Shown: positions 1 to 9,007 of the stretch, piece after piece
How the letters are laid out: every line of letters starts with the position of its first letter
Numbering within the stretch: the first letter of the stretch is position 1
The notes under the pieces: generated by a model
What the model saw: the letters and a program-made list of their open reading frames with translations, nothing else
What the model was told of the DNA's origin: nothing
The model's database searches: none
Assembly: GCA_017883165.1 (NCBI GenBank)
Contig: JADGOC010000027.1
Span: forward strand, 1 to 32,624
Direction of reading: 5' to 3'
DNA length: 32,624 bases
Source of the DNA: Acidobacteriota bacterium
GTDB taxonomy: Bacteria > Acidobacteriota > Vicinamibacteria > Vicinamibacterales > CAVVIG01
Translations under genes and position numbers: made by a program

Positions 1-287
1 GATCTGTGTGCGCGCCGATCAGCCGGGCCGGCCGGAGTTGGCGGAAGCGCGGACTCCCCCGTCAGGCCAATAGGCCGCGACTGAAGGCAATCAGCCCCGA
101 CGGGCGCTCGCGGCACCGCATGATATGTGCCCGCGACGACGACGCTGCGGTTGGTGGCGGGATCGTTGCGCCTGGCGTACTCGCCGGCCGGAAGGATCCA
201 CGTGAGCGCCGCCGCCACCAACACGCCGACGAGCAGCAGAATCAACGGATGCGGCAGGCGGACGCGGCTCGTATCGGTCATTGGCAT
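1..287 (-). CDS. N-terminal part of a YfcC/DcuC-like membrane transporter, truncated by window edge
   Basis: Manual minus-strand translation gives MPMTDTSRVRLPHPLILLLVGVLVAAALTWILPAGEYARRNDPATNRSVVVAGTYHAVPRAPVG..., resembling the YfcC-type N-terminus (TM helix then LPAGEY...TYHxV). Sequence after APVG no longer looks like the family. Confidence 0.45.
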   Translation of the reverse strand, partial: MPMTDTSRVRLPHPLILLLVGVLVAAALTWILPAGEYARRNDPATNRSVVVAGTYHAVPRAPVGADCLQSRPIGLTGESALPPTPAGPADRRAHR

Positions 288-562
288 CTTCGCTACGACG
301 ATGGACTGAGAACCGGCATGTGCAGATGAGCGGTTGGATGTTGTCGTAAAGCTCTCGCGCCCGTCAACCCGACGTGTGCCGGACGCGCTGTTCGCGAAGA
401 CGCGCGACTCATCTGTCCGATCCTGGGAAGCGGTTCCACAAGCGGTCGCTGTTCGATCTTGTTCGCCGCGATCGTTTGATCACCAAGCGAACCTTCTCCA
501 CGATTCACCCGTCCAACGTTGAAAGAAGCGAGCGTCGGGTGAAACAACTCAGTGGAGGGCTT

Positions 563-976
563 ATGAAGAATGCACACGTGGTCTTGAGTGTCCTGATGGC
601 GTCCGCGGCCGTGCTCGGCGGCGCATCGATCGCGCGAGCCGACGATCACAAAGTGACAGCCAACGTGCCGTTCGATTTCATGGTCGGCGGGTCGCGCATG
701 CCGGCTGGCCATTACATGATCACCACGGTGGGCGACAACACCGCCATGGTGGCGATCGCGAGCACGGACGCGCGACGGTCGGTGTACATGTTGACGATTC
801 CGCAGGCGTCCACGGACGGGAAGGCGGCGCCGCAGCTCGTGTTCGAGAAGGTCGAGAACCAGTACGTGCTCAGGCAGGTGACACTGGAGAGCAGCGACGG
901 GCACCGGGCCGTGGTCGCGCCGGCCAGCGCGAGGCGCGAGCTGGTCGCCGCCGCCTCGAGCACTCACATCCGCTGA
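563..976 (+). CDS. Small secreted hypothetical protein with signal peptide
   Basis: ATG preceded by GGAGGGCTT; MKNAHVVLSVLMASAAVLGGASIARADDHKVTANVPFDFMVGGSRMPAGHYMI...; signal peptide with ARA-D cleavage site. Confidence 0.8.
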   Translation: MKNAHVVLSVLMASAAVLGGASIARADDHKVTANVPFDFMVGGSRMPAGHYMITTVGDNTAMVAIASTDARRSVYMLTIPQASTDGKAAPQLVFEKVENQYVLRQVTLESSDGHRAVVAPASARRELVAAASSTHIR

Positions 977-1089
977 CGGGATGCGCGCCGCGAAGCTCGC
1001 GGCGCGCACCTCTGCTTCACTTGTCGGTCACGTTTGTAGCTGCTGGGCAGTAGACCCAATCGCCCGTGTTTCGCTTCGTGTCGCTTGGG

Positions 1090-1149
1090 TGGTGCCGGGG
1101 GCGGGAATCGAACCCACACGCCCCTTGCGGGACCCAGGATCTTCAGTCG
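1090..1149 (-). tRNA. 3' fragment of a class II (Leu-type) tRNA; 5' half not found
   Basis: Minus strand GACTGAAGATCCTGGGTCCCGCAAGGGGCGTGTGGGTTCGATTCCCGCCCCCGGCACCA: long variable arm, T-arm GTGGG-TTCGATT-CCCGC, acceptor CCCCGGC-A-CCA. No matching GCCGGGG 5' acceptor or D-arm upstream. Confidence 0.6.
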
Positions 1150-1186
1150 GGGGAATGTCGGAATCACCAGGGATCTGGAAGCGACT

Positions 1187-1221
1187 GGTCGAACGGTCCA
1201 TTGGGATCGTTCGACCTTTTT
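1187..1221 (+). terminator. Terminator-like hairpin
   Basis: Perfect 9-bp inverted repeat GGTCGAACG-N12-CGTTCGACC followed by TTTTT. Confidence 0.5.
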
Positions 1222-1313
1222 CAGCGCCCATTGTCCCACATTGACCCGCGGACTCAAGCCGGCTGTATTTCGGAAGGGACTGCTGGCGGCGTGAACGCGC
1301 GGGTGGTTGTAAC

Positions 1314-1333
1314 GCCCCGGTGGGAACCGGGGC
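1314..1333 (-). terminator. Hairpin downstream of the 1368-1826 gene
   Basis: GCCCCGGT-GGGA-ACCGGGGC perfect 8-bp stem just after the minus-strand stop; weak T-tract. Confidence 0.4.
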
Positions 1334-1367
1334 TTAGGAGCTGCGAAATGCTGCGAACGTCGGGCGG

Positions 1368-1826
1368 TTACTGCACTTGATATGTGAGGCGCACGGCAGC
1401 ATGAGTGCTGGTGGCACCCGTCGGCGCCAACGCAAAGAAGACCTGCACGGACGTGACGCCCGTGTCGGGTAACGTGATCGATTGAGACAGCGTAACCTGT
1501 CCGCTACCTTTGGCGACCGCGGCGCTGGGCTGGGAAGTGTTCAAGACCGTATTTGTTTGGTCTTCGATTACGAACACGACCTGGCCGGAGTCGGCGCTGT
1601 TCAAGGAATAGCCGGCCGTGCCGGTGAACGTGACGCTCTGGCCATGCAGAAGCTTTGTTCCGAGTGGCGGGGCCATGTCGGTGACGCTGCTGACGGAGTC
1701 CGGCACGGGAGCCGGAGCCATGGGAGAACTGCCGCATCCGACGGCAGTGAGCGACGACAGGATCAATGTCGTCATGACCGCGGCGAAGGTAGGCCGTTTC
1801 TGCGCGGGGAAATCAGTAAGAAACAT
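1368..1826 (-). CDS. Putative lipoprotein
   Basis: MFLTDFPAQKRPTFAAVMTTLILSSLTAVGCGSSPMAPAP...: hydrophobic segment plus lipobox-like TAVGC. Confidence 0.7.
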   Translation of the reverse strand: MFLTDFPAQKRPTFAAVMTTLILSSLTAVGCGSSPMAPAPVPDSVSSVTDMAPPLGTKLLHGQSVTFTGTAGYSLNSADSGQVVFVIEDQTNTVLNTSQPSAAVAKGSGQVTLSQSITLPDTGVTSVQVFFALAPTGATSTHAAVRLTYQVQ

Positions 1827-1835
1827 ACAATTTCC

Positions 1836-2273
1836 TTATGTTCTCACCATACGCTTCCCGTGCCGAAATGACCAGTGCTTGCGGCGCAGCTGTCTTGCCG
1901 CCCGAACGGGATTGCTGAGTCCATCCGCCGAAATACCTGGTCGGCTCACCCGATCGCGGCGTCGTCCTTTCGTCGACGTTATCAGCCGCTTGATTGAGAC
2001 GCTCTTCACGTTGCGCGCTCGCAACGAGTCGATCAACTCGTCGGAGATCGTAAAACGCGTATGAGCGTCGGTATCGATCATCTCGAAGGTGCGAGAATCA
2101 AAGGGATCGTTCGGATTCGGTTTGCGCAGAAGTAGCACCAGAGGCGAAGACTTGTCTGATAAGGCGTTCGTTTTGTCCGTCGGTTCGAGATGCCGGTATC
2201 GCACGGCAGCCTCGATGATCGCCCGCTCGTCAGCTCCGATCGCGACGGACGAAAAGGCGAGTGCTGCTTGCAT
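1836..2273 (-). CDS. Hypothetical protein, possibly frameshifted near its C-terminus
   Basis: Internal start MQAALAFSSVAIGADERAIIEAAVRYRHLEP... inside ORF 1836-2387; protein-like to about VSRPGISADGL, then low-complexity basic residues. Confidence 0.5.
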   Translation of the reverse strand: MQAALAFSSVAIGADERAIIEAAVRYRHLEPTDKTNALSDKSSPLVLLLRKPNPNDPFDSRTFEMIDTDAHTRFTISDELIDSLRARNVKSVSIKRLITSTKGRRRDRVSRPGISADGLSNPVRAARQLRRKHWSFRHGKRMVRT

Positions 2274-2381
2274 GAGGCCGCCGCGAAGAAGGCGGGCTTC
2301 GCGAACGCGGACGCCATCGGTCCCTACCTGCGCTCGCTGATCGCGCTGCACCACGACACGCTGGCGACGGTGGTGAAATAA
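2265..2381 (+). pseudogene. Orphan C-terminal protein fragment
   Basis: Frame of ORF 2190-2381 ends ...HEAAAKKAGFANADAIGPYLRSLIALHHDTLATVVK*, protein-like but lacking an upstream body. Confidence 0.3.
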
Positions 2382-2448
2382 AGCCAAGGCGCTATATCGG
2401 TTTCCCGCCCTCGCACCGAAAAGAGAGGGTAACCCCTAAGGAGAACCT

Positions 2449-2661
2449 GTGTTCTGGTGGTTTGAACGCCGCGGCGAATTCCTGCGATACGAAGCGCGCG
2501 ACCTCCACGCCGGCGGCTTCGAACTGCGCGTCATCAACCCCGACGGAACCGAACACGTCGAAAACTTCTCCGATTCGGGCGACCTCGCCAGACGCCAGGT
2601 CACCTTCGAGCACGACCTCGCCACCGAGGGCTGGACCGGCCCGCACGGCTGGAACCTCTAA
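2449..2661 (+). CDS. Small hypothetical protein (70 aa)
   Basis: AAGGAG upstream of ATG; MFWWFERRGEFLRYEARDLHAGGFELRVINPDGTEHVENFSDSGDLARRQVTFEHDLATEGWTGPHGWNL. Confidence 0.7.
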   Translation: MFWWFERRGEFLRYEARDLHAGGFELRVINPDGTEHVENFSDSGDLARRQVTFEHDLATEGWTGPHGWNL

Positions 2662-2699
2662 GACTCCGCGCGGTATCATCAGGGCCGCAAGAAAGAGTC

Positions 2700-3905
2700 A
2701 TGATGCGACCGCTCGTCTTCATCTGCGCGTTCGTTGCCCTGGCGGCGGCACTCGCGGCGGCGTCCCTCCCCGCTCAGGGAACACGCACGGTCATCGCGGT
2801 GACGACGCTCATCGACGGACGCGGCCAGTCGTCCCGCGACACGCGCATCGTCGTCCAAGGCTCCAAGATCGTCGCGATCGATCCGAACGCAGCGCCGATC
2901 GATTACGACCTGCGCGGCCTGACCGTCACGCCCGGCTGGATCGACACGCACATCCACCTGAACTGGCACTTCGACGCGAATCACAAATCCCTCAGCGGAA
3001 ACGAAAAGCCCGAAGACGCGGCGCTCTACTCCGCCGAAGACGCCTGGGTGACGCTGCAGGACGGCTTCACCACGGTGCAGAGCCTCGGAGCATTCATTGA
3101 CAAGGCGGTGCGCGACCGCATCGACCAGGGGCTGCTGCCCGGCCCGCGGATCCTCACCTCGCTGCGCCAGATTACCGACCTCAGCGGCGATGCCGACGCG
3201 CTCCGCGCGCTCGTCCGCCAGACGAAAGCCGACGGCGCGGACGTGATCAAGCTGTTCGCGACCTCCGGCCTCGGCGCGGGCGGCAACCAAACGATGAGCA
3301 ATGACCAGATTCAGGCGACCTGCGGTGAAGCAAGAGCTGTAGGCCTGCGATCGGTCGTCCACGCCATCGGCGACGCCGGCGCGCGGGCGGCGGTCATGGC
3401 CGGCTGCACCTCGATCGAGCACGGCACGTTTCTCACCGACGAGACGCTCGACCTCATGGCCGCGCGCGGCACCTACTTCGATCCGAACCTGCTCGTGCTC
3501 CACAACTACCTCGACAACCGCGGCGGCTTCTCGTTTTCGACCGAGACCCTGGCGACGATCGAGAAAGGGATCGCGCCGACGATCGACGTCCTGCGCCGCG
3601 CGCGCGCGCGCCACGTGAAGATCATCTTCGGCACCGACGCGGTGGCCGGCGCGCACGGCCGCAACGCCGAAGAATTCGTCTATCGCGTCCGCGACGCGCA
3701 CGAGGCGCCGATGGACGCCCTCATGAGCGCCACCTCGGTCTCCGCCGAGTCGCTGGGCCTCGGGCGCCAGATCGGCACGATCGCTCCGGGCTTCGACGCC
3801 GATCTCGTCGCGGTCGACGGCAATCCGCTGACCGACATCACCGCGGTCCGGCGCGTCGTCTTCGTCATGAAAGGCGGTAGGATCTACCGCAACGGGAGAA
3901 ACTGA
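2700..3905 (+). CDS. Secreted metal-dependent amidohydrolase (imidazolonepropionase-like)
   Basis: Signal peptide; HIHLNW, VIKLF, VVHAIG, SIEHGTF and FGTDAVAG metal/active-site motifs; C-terminal IAPGFDADLVAVDGNPL. Confidence 0.9.
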   Translation: MMRPLVFICAFVALAAALAAASLPAQGTRTVIAVTTLIDGRGQSSRDTRIVVQGSKIVAIDPNAAPIDYDLRGLTVTPGWIDTHIHLNWHFDANHKSLSGNEKPEDAALYSAEDAWVTLQDGFTTVQSLGAFIDKAVRDRIDQGLLPGPRILTSLRQITDLSGDADALRALVRQTKADGADVIKLFATSGLGAGGNQTMSNDQIQATCGEARAVGLRSVVHAIGDAGARAAVMAGCTSIEHGTFLTDETLDLMAARGTYFDPNLLVLHNYLDNRGGFSFSTETLATIEKGIAPTIDVLRRARARHVKIIFGTDAVAGAHGRNAEEFVYRVRDAHEAPMDALMSATSVSAESLGLGRQIGTIAPGFDADLVAVDGNPLTDITAVRRVVFVMKGGRIYRNGRN

Positions 3906-3906
3906 C

Positions 3907-4275
3907 GTGGTCGACGTGTCCGTGCAGGGCGATCGGGTCGTGTTCGATGTCGAAGGGCTGGATCAGTTGTGGGCGCTGCGAACCCGTCTGCAGATTCCGC
4001 TGGCGCACGTCGCGGCCGTCGAGTCCGATCCGGGACAAGTCGGCCGCTGGTGGCACGGCTTCAGGTTGATGGGCACCTCGGTGCCGGGATTGTTTGCCGC
4101 CGGAACGTTCTACTACCACGGCGAAATGGTGTTCTGGGACGTCCGCGATCCCGCCCAGACGATCATCGTCTCGCTCGTGCACGAGCGGTACAAGAAGCTG
4201 ATTCTCGAAGTCGCCGATCCCGCGGCGACCGTCGCCCAGCTGCGCGCGGCGCTCAAGGGCCAGACGGCGCACTAA
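3907..4275 (+). CDS. Hypothetical protein (122 aa), PH-like beta-rich
   Basis: GTG start directly after the amidohydrolase stop; MVDVSVQGDRVVFDVEGLDQLWALRTRLQIPLAHVAAVE...GTFYYHGEMVFWDVRD.... Confidence 0.75.
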   Translation: MVDVSVQGDRVVFDVEGLDQLWALRTRLQIPLAHVAAVESDPGQVGRWWHGFRLMGTSVPGLFAAGTFYYHGEMVFWDVRDPAQTIIVSLVHERYKKLILEVADPAATVAQLRAALKGQTAH

Positions 4276-4276
4276 G

Positions 4277-4636
4277 CTAGTGCACCTGGGTTGAGGCCGG
4301 CACCGCGGGCTGCGCGAGCACACGCGCGATCATCGCCTCGAGCCGCGCCTGCTCAATCTGAAACGGCCCGGCAACCGCGGCGCCGAGCGTGATCTCGATC
4401 GCGATCACCACGCCGCCGTCCTCGAACGGGTTGACGATCCAGCTCAGGCCCCGCAGCACCACCGGACGATCCGGCTCGGTGGGATTCTTGAGGCGGCCCA
4501 TCGTGCGCAGCATGCTCTCGAGCACGCTGCGGACGTCATCGTCTGTCCACGCGCCCGCCTCGCGCACGACGCCGTCGATCGTCTCAGTGGTCGCGAAGGC
4601 GGTGCCGCGCAGCCACACGTCTACCGGAAACGCCAT
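4277..4636 (-). CDS. Hypothetical protein (119 aa)
   Basis: Plausible composition; convergent with 3907-4275 and adjacent to 4653-6791 on the same strand. Confidence 0.65.
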   Translation of the reverse strand: MAFPVDVWLRGTAFATTETIDGVVREAGAWTDDDVRSVLESMLRTMGRLKNPTEPDRPVVLRGLSWIVNPFEDGGVVIAIEITLGAAVAGPFQIEQARLEAMIARVLAQPAVPASTQVH

Positions 4637-4652
4637 GAATCAATTCACCTCG

Positions 4653-6791
4653 TCAGGCATGGGTTTGGCGTTCCAACTCCTCGACTGACGTCACAGGCTG
4701 TTGGCACGTGAAGTCGTGGCAGACGTAGGCCGCCGCCCGGCCGCCGACTTCGGCCATCGCGCCGACAAATGGCAGCCGCGCGGCGAGCGCGCGCTGACGC
4801 TCGCGTCCCGCGCTCACCGTCACCGCGAACGGCAGATACTGACGCGCCGCCGCCCGCTCGAGCTCCTCGCGGCCCTCGTCGCCGACGATGGCGATTTGCT
4901 GGAGGCCGGCGAGGTACATGGAGAGCGCCGCCGCCATCATCGGCACGGCGCGCCCCATCTGCTCCAACCGGGAACCGAACGAGCGTAATGTACGATCGAT
5001 CCGCTCGCTCCAGATCGGATCGGGCACCAGATGCGACAGCACGAGGAGGTTGACGACCGACACCGAGCTCGCGGTCGGTTCGGCGCCGTCGTAGTCTTCT
5101 TTCATCCGCAGCAGCACACTCGCGTCTGTGCCTGTCGTGCTGAACCAGCCGGCGCCGGCCTCGTCCCAGAACAGTTCGTCCTGGCGCCGCTGCAGCGTGA
5201 TCGCCCACTCGAGCCACGCGGGATCCGCGTCGGCCTGGAAGAGCTCGAGCAGCCCGAAGATCAGACAGGCGTAGTCTTCGGCGTACGCGTCGATGTCGGC
5301 GTGGCTGTCGCGATACCGCCGCACGAGCGTGCGCGTGTCCGGATGCCACAGCCGATCGCGAATGAAGCCGGCCGCCTGGCGCGCCGCCTGCAGATACGGC
5401 TCGCCCGCGTCGCCGTCGGCGGGGCCCATGGCGCGCAGGACGCGCGAGCCGCGCGCGAAGGCACCGATCATCAGGCCGTTCCATGCGGTGAGCACCTTGT
5501 CGTCGAGGTGCGGCCGCGGCCGCCCCAGCCGCGCTTCGAACAGACGCACGCGCGCACGGTTCAGCACGTCGACGACCTCGGCCGCGTCTATCGTGGTTTG
5601 GCGCGCGATCTCGTCGACCGAGTGCGCGACGTAGAGAAGATTCTTGCCGGTGAACTCCTGCTGCGGATCGACCGGCGCGTTGCCACCTGGCTCGATGCCG
5701 AAGCGCAGCGTGAAGGTTGCGGCGTCGGCGCCGAGAATCTCGTCGATCTCCTCCGCCCGCCACAGATAGAACGCGCCTTCGGTCTTGTGCGGGTTCGTCT
5801 CCCCCGCGTGCTCCGGCGGCACGCTGTCGGCGTCTTCCGCCGAATAGAAGCCGCCGCCTTCGCCGGTCATCTCGCGCCGGACGTAGAGCAGCGTATCTTC
5901 CGCGACCTCCGCGTAGAACGGATCGCCGGAAATCTGGGCGCCTTCGAGGTAGGCCAGCGCGAGCTGCGCCTGGTCGTACAGCATCTTTTCGAAATGGGGC
6001 ACGCGCCATCCCGCGTCCACCGAGTACCGATGGAACCCGCCGCCGATGTGATCGCGCATGCCGCCGAGGGCCATCGCCCGCAGGGTGCGCAGCGACATCT
6101 CACGCGCGGCATCGTCTCCACCGCGCCCGGCCGCGCGGGCGTGCTCGCGGAAGAGAAACAGCAGCTCGCTCGGGCGCGGAAACTTCGGCGCGTCGCCGAA
6201 GCCGCCGTGGCGCGGATCGAAGGCTTCGCGGAACTGCGTGACCGCCGTGGCGAGGGCGTCGGCGCCGGGCAGGCCGGACGGCGCGGCCGCCTGCGCGGCC
6301 TGCTTCAGCTGCGCGGTCAGCGCCTCGGCGGATTGCGCCACCTTCGCGCGATCGCCCTTCCACACGCGCGCGATCTCCTGGAGGATGTCGATGAATCCCG
6401 GGCGCCCCCACTTCGCGGAGGGCGGGAAGTAGGTGCCGCCGTAAAACGGCTTGAGATCGGGCGTCAGCCACACGCTCATGGGCCAGCCGCCGGATCCGGT
6501 CGTCGCCTGCACGAACGTCATGTAGACGCGATCGACGTCGGGACGCTCTTCGCGATCGACCTTGATCGAGACGAAGTGCTCGTTGAGAACCGCCGCCACC
6601 GAGTCGTTCTCGAACGACTCGTGCGCCATCACGTGGCACCAGTGGCACGTCGAATAGCCGATGGAGAGGAAGATCGGCTTGTCTTCGGATCGCGCCTTCG
6701 CGAACGCCTCGTCGCCCCACGCGAACCAGTCGACGGGGTTCTGTGCGTGCTGCAGAAGGTACGGGCTGCGCTCTCGCGCGAGGTGGTTCAT
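4653..6791 (-). CDS. Thioredoxin domain-containing protein, YyaL/DUF255 (SSP411-like)
   Basis: True start at [69 protein letters not shown]255 CHWC motif. The upstream part of the 889-aa ORF overlaps 6800-7717 and is spurious. Confidence 0.92.
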   Translation of the reverse strand: MNHLARERSPYLLQHAQNPVDWFAWGDEAFAKARSEDKPIFLSIGYSTCHWCHVMAHESFENDSVAAVLNEHFVSIKVDREERPDVDRVYMTFVQATTGSGGWPMSVWLTPDLKPFYGGTYFPPSAKWGRPGFIDILQEIARVWKGDRAKVAQSAEALTAQLKQAAQAAAPSGLPGADALATAVTQFREAFDPRHGGFGDAPKFPRPSELLFLFREHARAAGRGGDDAAREMSLRTLRAMALGGMRDHIGGGFHRYSVDAGWRVPHFEKMLYDQAQLALAYLEGAQISGDPFYAEVAEDTLLYVRREMTGEGGGFYSAEDADSVPPEHAGETNPHKTEGAFYLWRAEEIDEILGADAATFTLRFGIEPGGNAPVDPQQEFTGKNLLYVAHSVDEIARQTTIDAAEVVDVLNRARVRLFEARLGRPRPHLDDKVLTAWNGLMIGAFARGSRVLRAMGPADGDAGEPYLQAARQAAGFIRDRLWHPDTRTLVRRYRDSHADIDAYAEDYACLIFGLLELFQADADPAWLEWAITLQRRQDELFWDEAGAGWFSTTGTDASVLLRMKEDYDGAEPTASSVSVVNLLVLSHLVPDPIWSERIDRTLRSFGSRLEQMGRAVPMMAAALSMYLAGLQQIAIVGDEGREELERAAARQYLPFAVTVSAGRERQRALAARLPFVGAMAEVGGRAAAYVCHDFTCQQPVTSVEELERQTHA

Positions 6792-6799
6792 CGGTTGTC

Positions 6800-7717
6800 T
6801 CACGCCCGCGGCGAAAGCGCCGCCGGCACTTCCTCCGCCCGCTCGCGCCGCAGCCGCGCGTACGCGGCCGTGAACTCGACGCCGTACAGCAGAATCACCG
6901 CCTGCAGATACACCCACACGAGAAACACCACCACCGCGGCGATCGAGCCGTTGACGCGCGTGAAGCGCGTCATATCGCGCACGTACCACGCGAACGCTTC
7001 GAGGACGCCTTTCCACAGCAGCCCGGTCACGAGGGCGCCAAGCCAGACGTCGCGGAACCGCACCTTGGCATTCGGCACGAAGTAGTACACGAGCCCGACG
7101 ACGAGGATGAAGAACAGCGTGGTCGCATGGCGGACTGTGAATCCGCGCAGCACGACGAGGCCCGGGAATCCCTCGAGGACGCCGGTGAACCAGCTCGCGC
7201 CCACCACTTGCGACGCGCTGACGAGCAGCAGCGTGATCAGCAGAATCAACCCCGCCACGAGCAGCATGACGAACGAAAACAGCTTGTGTTTCCAGAAGCT
7301 GCGCTGCTGTTCCACGCCCCACGCGTAGTTGACCGCCGTGCTGATGGCGCCAAACACGCCGAGCGCGCCCCAGACGAGCGCGATCGTGCCGGCAACGCCG
7401 AGCGTGACGCGGCTGGTCCGGAACGCATCGAGCTGCGCCGTGATGAACTCGAACTGCGTCGGAAAATACTTGAGGACGAAGGTGAGGACGGTGTTGCGGT
7501 TGCCGGCGTCAGCCGTCGCGCTGCCGAGGAGCGAGAAGGCGAGCAGGAAAAAGGGGAACAGCGACAACAGCGCGTAGTAGGCGATCGACGCCGCATACGT
7601 GAGGTCGTCGCTGTCGTAGAAGCCTTGCAACCCGCGCCACGCCGAGAGCCCGGACAGCGTGATGACGTCGCGGACACCCCGGCCGAGAGCGGCGCCGGCC
7701 CGCTTCGCGCTGTTCAC
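6800..7717 (-). CDS. YihY/virulence factor BrkB family membrane protein
   Basis: Multiple TM helices; [75 protein letters not shown] typical of the family. Confidence 0.9.
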   Translation of the reverse strand: MNSAKRAGAALGRGVRDVITLSGLSAWRGLQGFYDSDDLTYAASIAYYALLSLFPFFLLAFSLLGSATADAGNRNTVLTFVLKYFPTQFEFITAQLDAFRTSRVTLGVAGTIALVWGALGVFGAISTAVNYAWGVEQQRSFWKHKLFSFVMLLVAGLILLITLLLVSASQVVGASWFTGVLEGFPGLVVLRGFTVRHATTLFFILVVGLVYYFVPNAKVRFRDVWLGALVTGLLWKGVLEAFAWYVRDMTRFTRVNGSIAAVVVFLVWVYLQAVILLYGVEFTAAYARLRRERAEEVPAALSPRA

Positions 7718-7798
7718 GCTGCCATTATGTCAGGCGGCCCGACTTGACTCCACCCACGACGTGGCAACCGTGCGCGCCGTGGGCGGGGTCATCAGCGG

Positions 7799-8164
7799 TC
7801 AGCTCCGGCGCGAGACGGTGCTGGCGGCCTCACGCACGTACTTCTGTGCGTCTTCGGCGCCCTTGGACACCGCTTTCTGTGCGTCTTCGGCGCCCTTCGA
7901 CACCGCGTCGCGGGCTTTGCCGTACACGTCCCGGCCGCGATCGGCCAGTTCGCCCGCCGCTTCCGTCGCGCGGCGATACTGCTCGGACGCCGTGTTGGCG
8001 AGGGTGCCGGCCTGGTCGGTGAGCTGGCTCCGCAGCTCCGAGCCCGCCTTGGGGGCGAACAGCAGGCCCAGCCCGGCGCCGAGCACCGTGCCGGTGAGGA
8101 GACCCATCACGAAGCTGCCACCTCCACCACCTTCGTTCTCGAAGCGATCGTGTCCGTTTGCCAT
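7799..8164 (-). CDS. YtxH domain-containing protein
   Basis: GSFVMGLLTGTVLGAGLGLLFAPKAGSELRSQL followed by an amphipathic helix. Confidence 0.85.
   Translation of the reverse strand: MANGHDRFENEGGGGGSFVMGLLTGTVLGAGLGLLFAPKAGSELRSQLTDQAGTLANTASEQYRRATEAAGELADRGRDVYGKARDAVSKGAEDAQKAVSKGAEDAQKYVREAASTVSRRS
7842..7907 (-). repeat. Two 33-bp in-frame tandem repeats inside the YtxH gene
   Basis: TTCTGTGCGTCTTCGGCGCCCTTGGACACCGCT / TTCTGTGCGTCTTCGGCGCCCTTCGACACCGCG, encoding (VSKGAEDAQKA)2. Confidence 0.85.
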
Positions 8165-8193
8165 TGACTCCTCCTATTGGAACCGTCTTTATC

Positions 8194-8616
8194 TTATGCC
8201 TTGCCTGCTTCGCTCGATGGCGGCTGAGGCCGCGCCCCGGCGTGCAGCACGCCCTCGATCGCGTTGCGCAGCCCGCGAACGAAACTAATAACCCGGCTGG
8301 TCTTCGCCCGCACGTTCGACCGCACGCGATCGGCCGCGTCATCGACGCGGTCCATCGTCGTGCGGATGGCGTGGTCGACCCGTTCGGTTTCTTCCTTCAC
8401 CGTCGCCGTCACGTCTTTCACGTCGTCGAGAATCGCGTTGACACGCTGCATCGCCGGCGCCACGTGGCGCGATTCGATCGTCGTCAGGAGATCGGAGACG
8501 CGACGGAAGATGACGTAGGCGCCGACGCCCATCCCGAGCATCACCAGCACCTCGAGCACGCTCACTCCCGCCACGATCCCGAGCAGCAGATTGGTCGTTC
8601 CCAGGTTCGCGTCCAT
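8194..8616 (-). CDS. DUF948-like membrane-anchored coiled-coil protein
   Basis: N-terminal TM helix then a long helical region with DDVKDVTATVKEETERVDHAIRTTMDRVDDAADRVRS. Confidence 0.75.
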   Translation of the reverse strand: MDANLGTTNLLLGIVAGVSVLEVLVMLGMGVGAYVIFRRVSDLLTTIESRHVAPAMQRVNAILDDVKDVTATVKEETERVDHAIRTTMDRVDDAADRVRSNVRAKTSRVISFVRGLRNAIEGVLHAGARPQPPSSEAGKA

Positions 8617-8628
8617 GTGGGCTCCTGC

Positions 8629-8910
8629 CTAGAATGGAGACGTTTGATGCGGCGTCGGATAGCGTGACGGCGGCTGCGGCCCCGATTCGCCGAGCACTTC
8701 GTTCAGCAGCTTCCACCCTTCGCTGGCGACGCCGGCCGCCGTCAGGGCCGTGCCGCGGAAGTGGCTGAGATCGCGGGCGAAATCGTCGAGCACGGGCTCG
8801 ATCTGGCGCCGAAGCCGACGTCCGTGCTCCGAGAAGAACAAATAGCCCGCCACCGCGCCGAGGATCGCGCCCACCACCGAGGCGGCAATTGCCCGCGAGT
8901 TGTCGCTCAC
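8629..8910 (-). CDS. Small YtxH-like membrane protein
   Basis: GTG start: (M)SDNSRAIAASVVGAILGAVAGYLFFSEHGRRLRRQIEPVLDDFARDL.... Confidence 0.65.
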   Translation of the reverse strand: MSDNSRAIAASVVGAILGAVAGYLFFSEHGRRLRRQIEPVLDDFARDLSHFRGTALTAAGVASEGWKLLNEVLGESGPQPPSRYPTPHQTSPF

Positions 8911-9007
8911 ACAGCCTCCATTCCGTCTTCTGTGCTTCAAGTTGTATGCCACACGCGGGTGTGCGGCTGAGGTCGCGTCAAAGAGGACGGCTGAGCTTGA
9001 ACCTTCC

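Noticed and set aside
2679-3701. 340-aa minus-strand ORF
   Set aside because: Shadow of the amidohydrolase, which has intact metal-binding motifs.
5031-7085. 684-aa plus-strand ORF
   Set aside because: Antisense shadow of the well-supported YyaL/DUF255 gene; composition typical of GC-rich spurious ORFs.
6792-7322. N-terminal extension of the 889-aa ORF 4653-7322
   Set aside because: Overlaps the BrkB-family gene in another frame; the DUF255 protein starts at [15 protein letters not shown] (6791).
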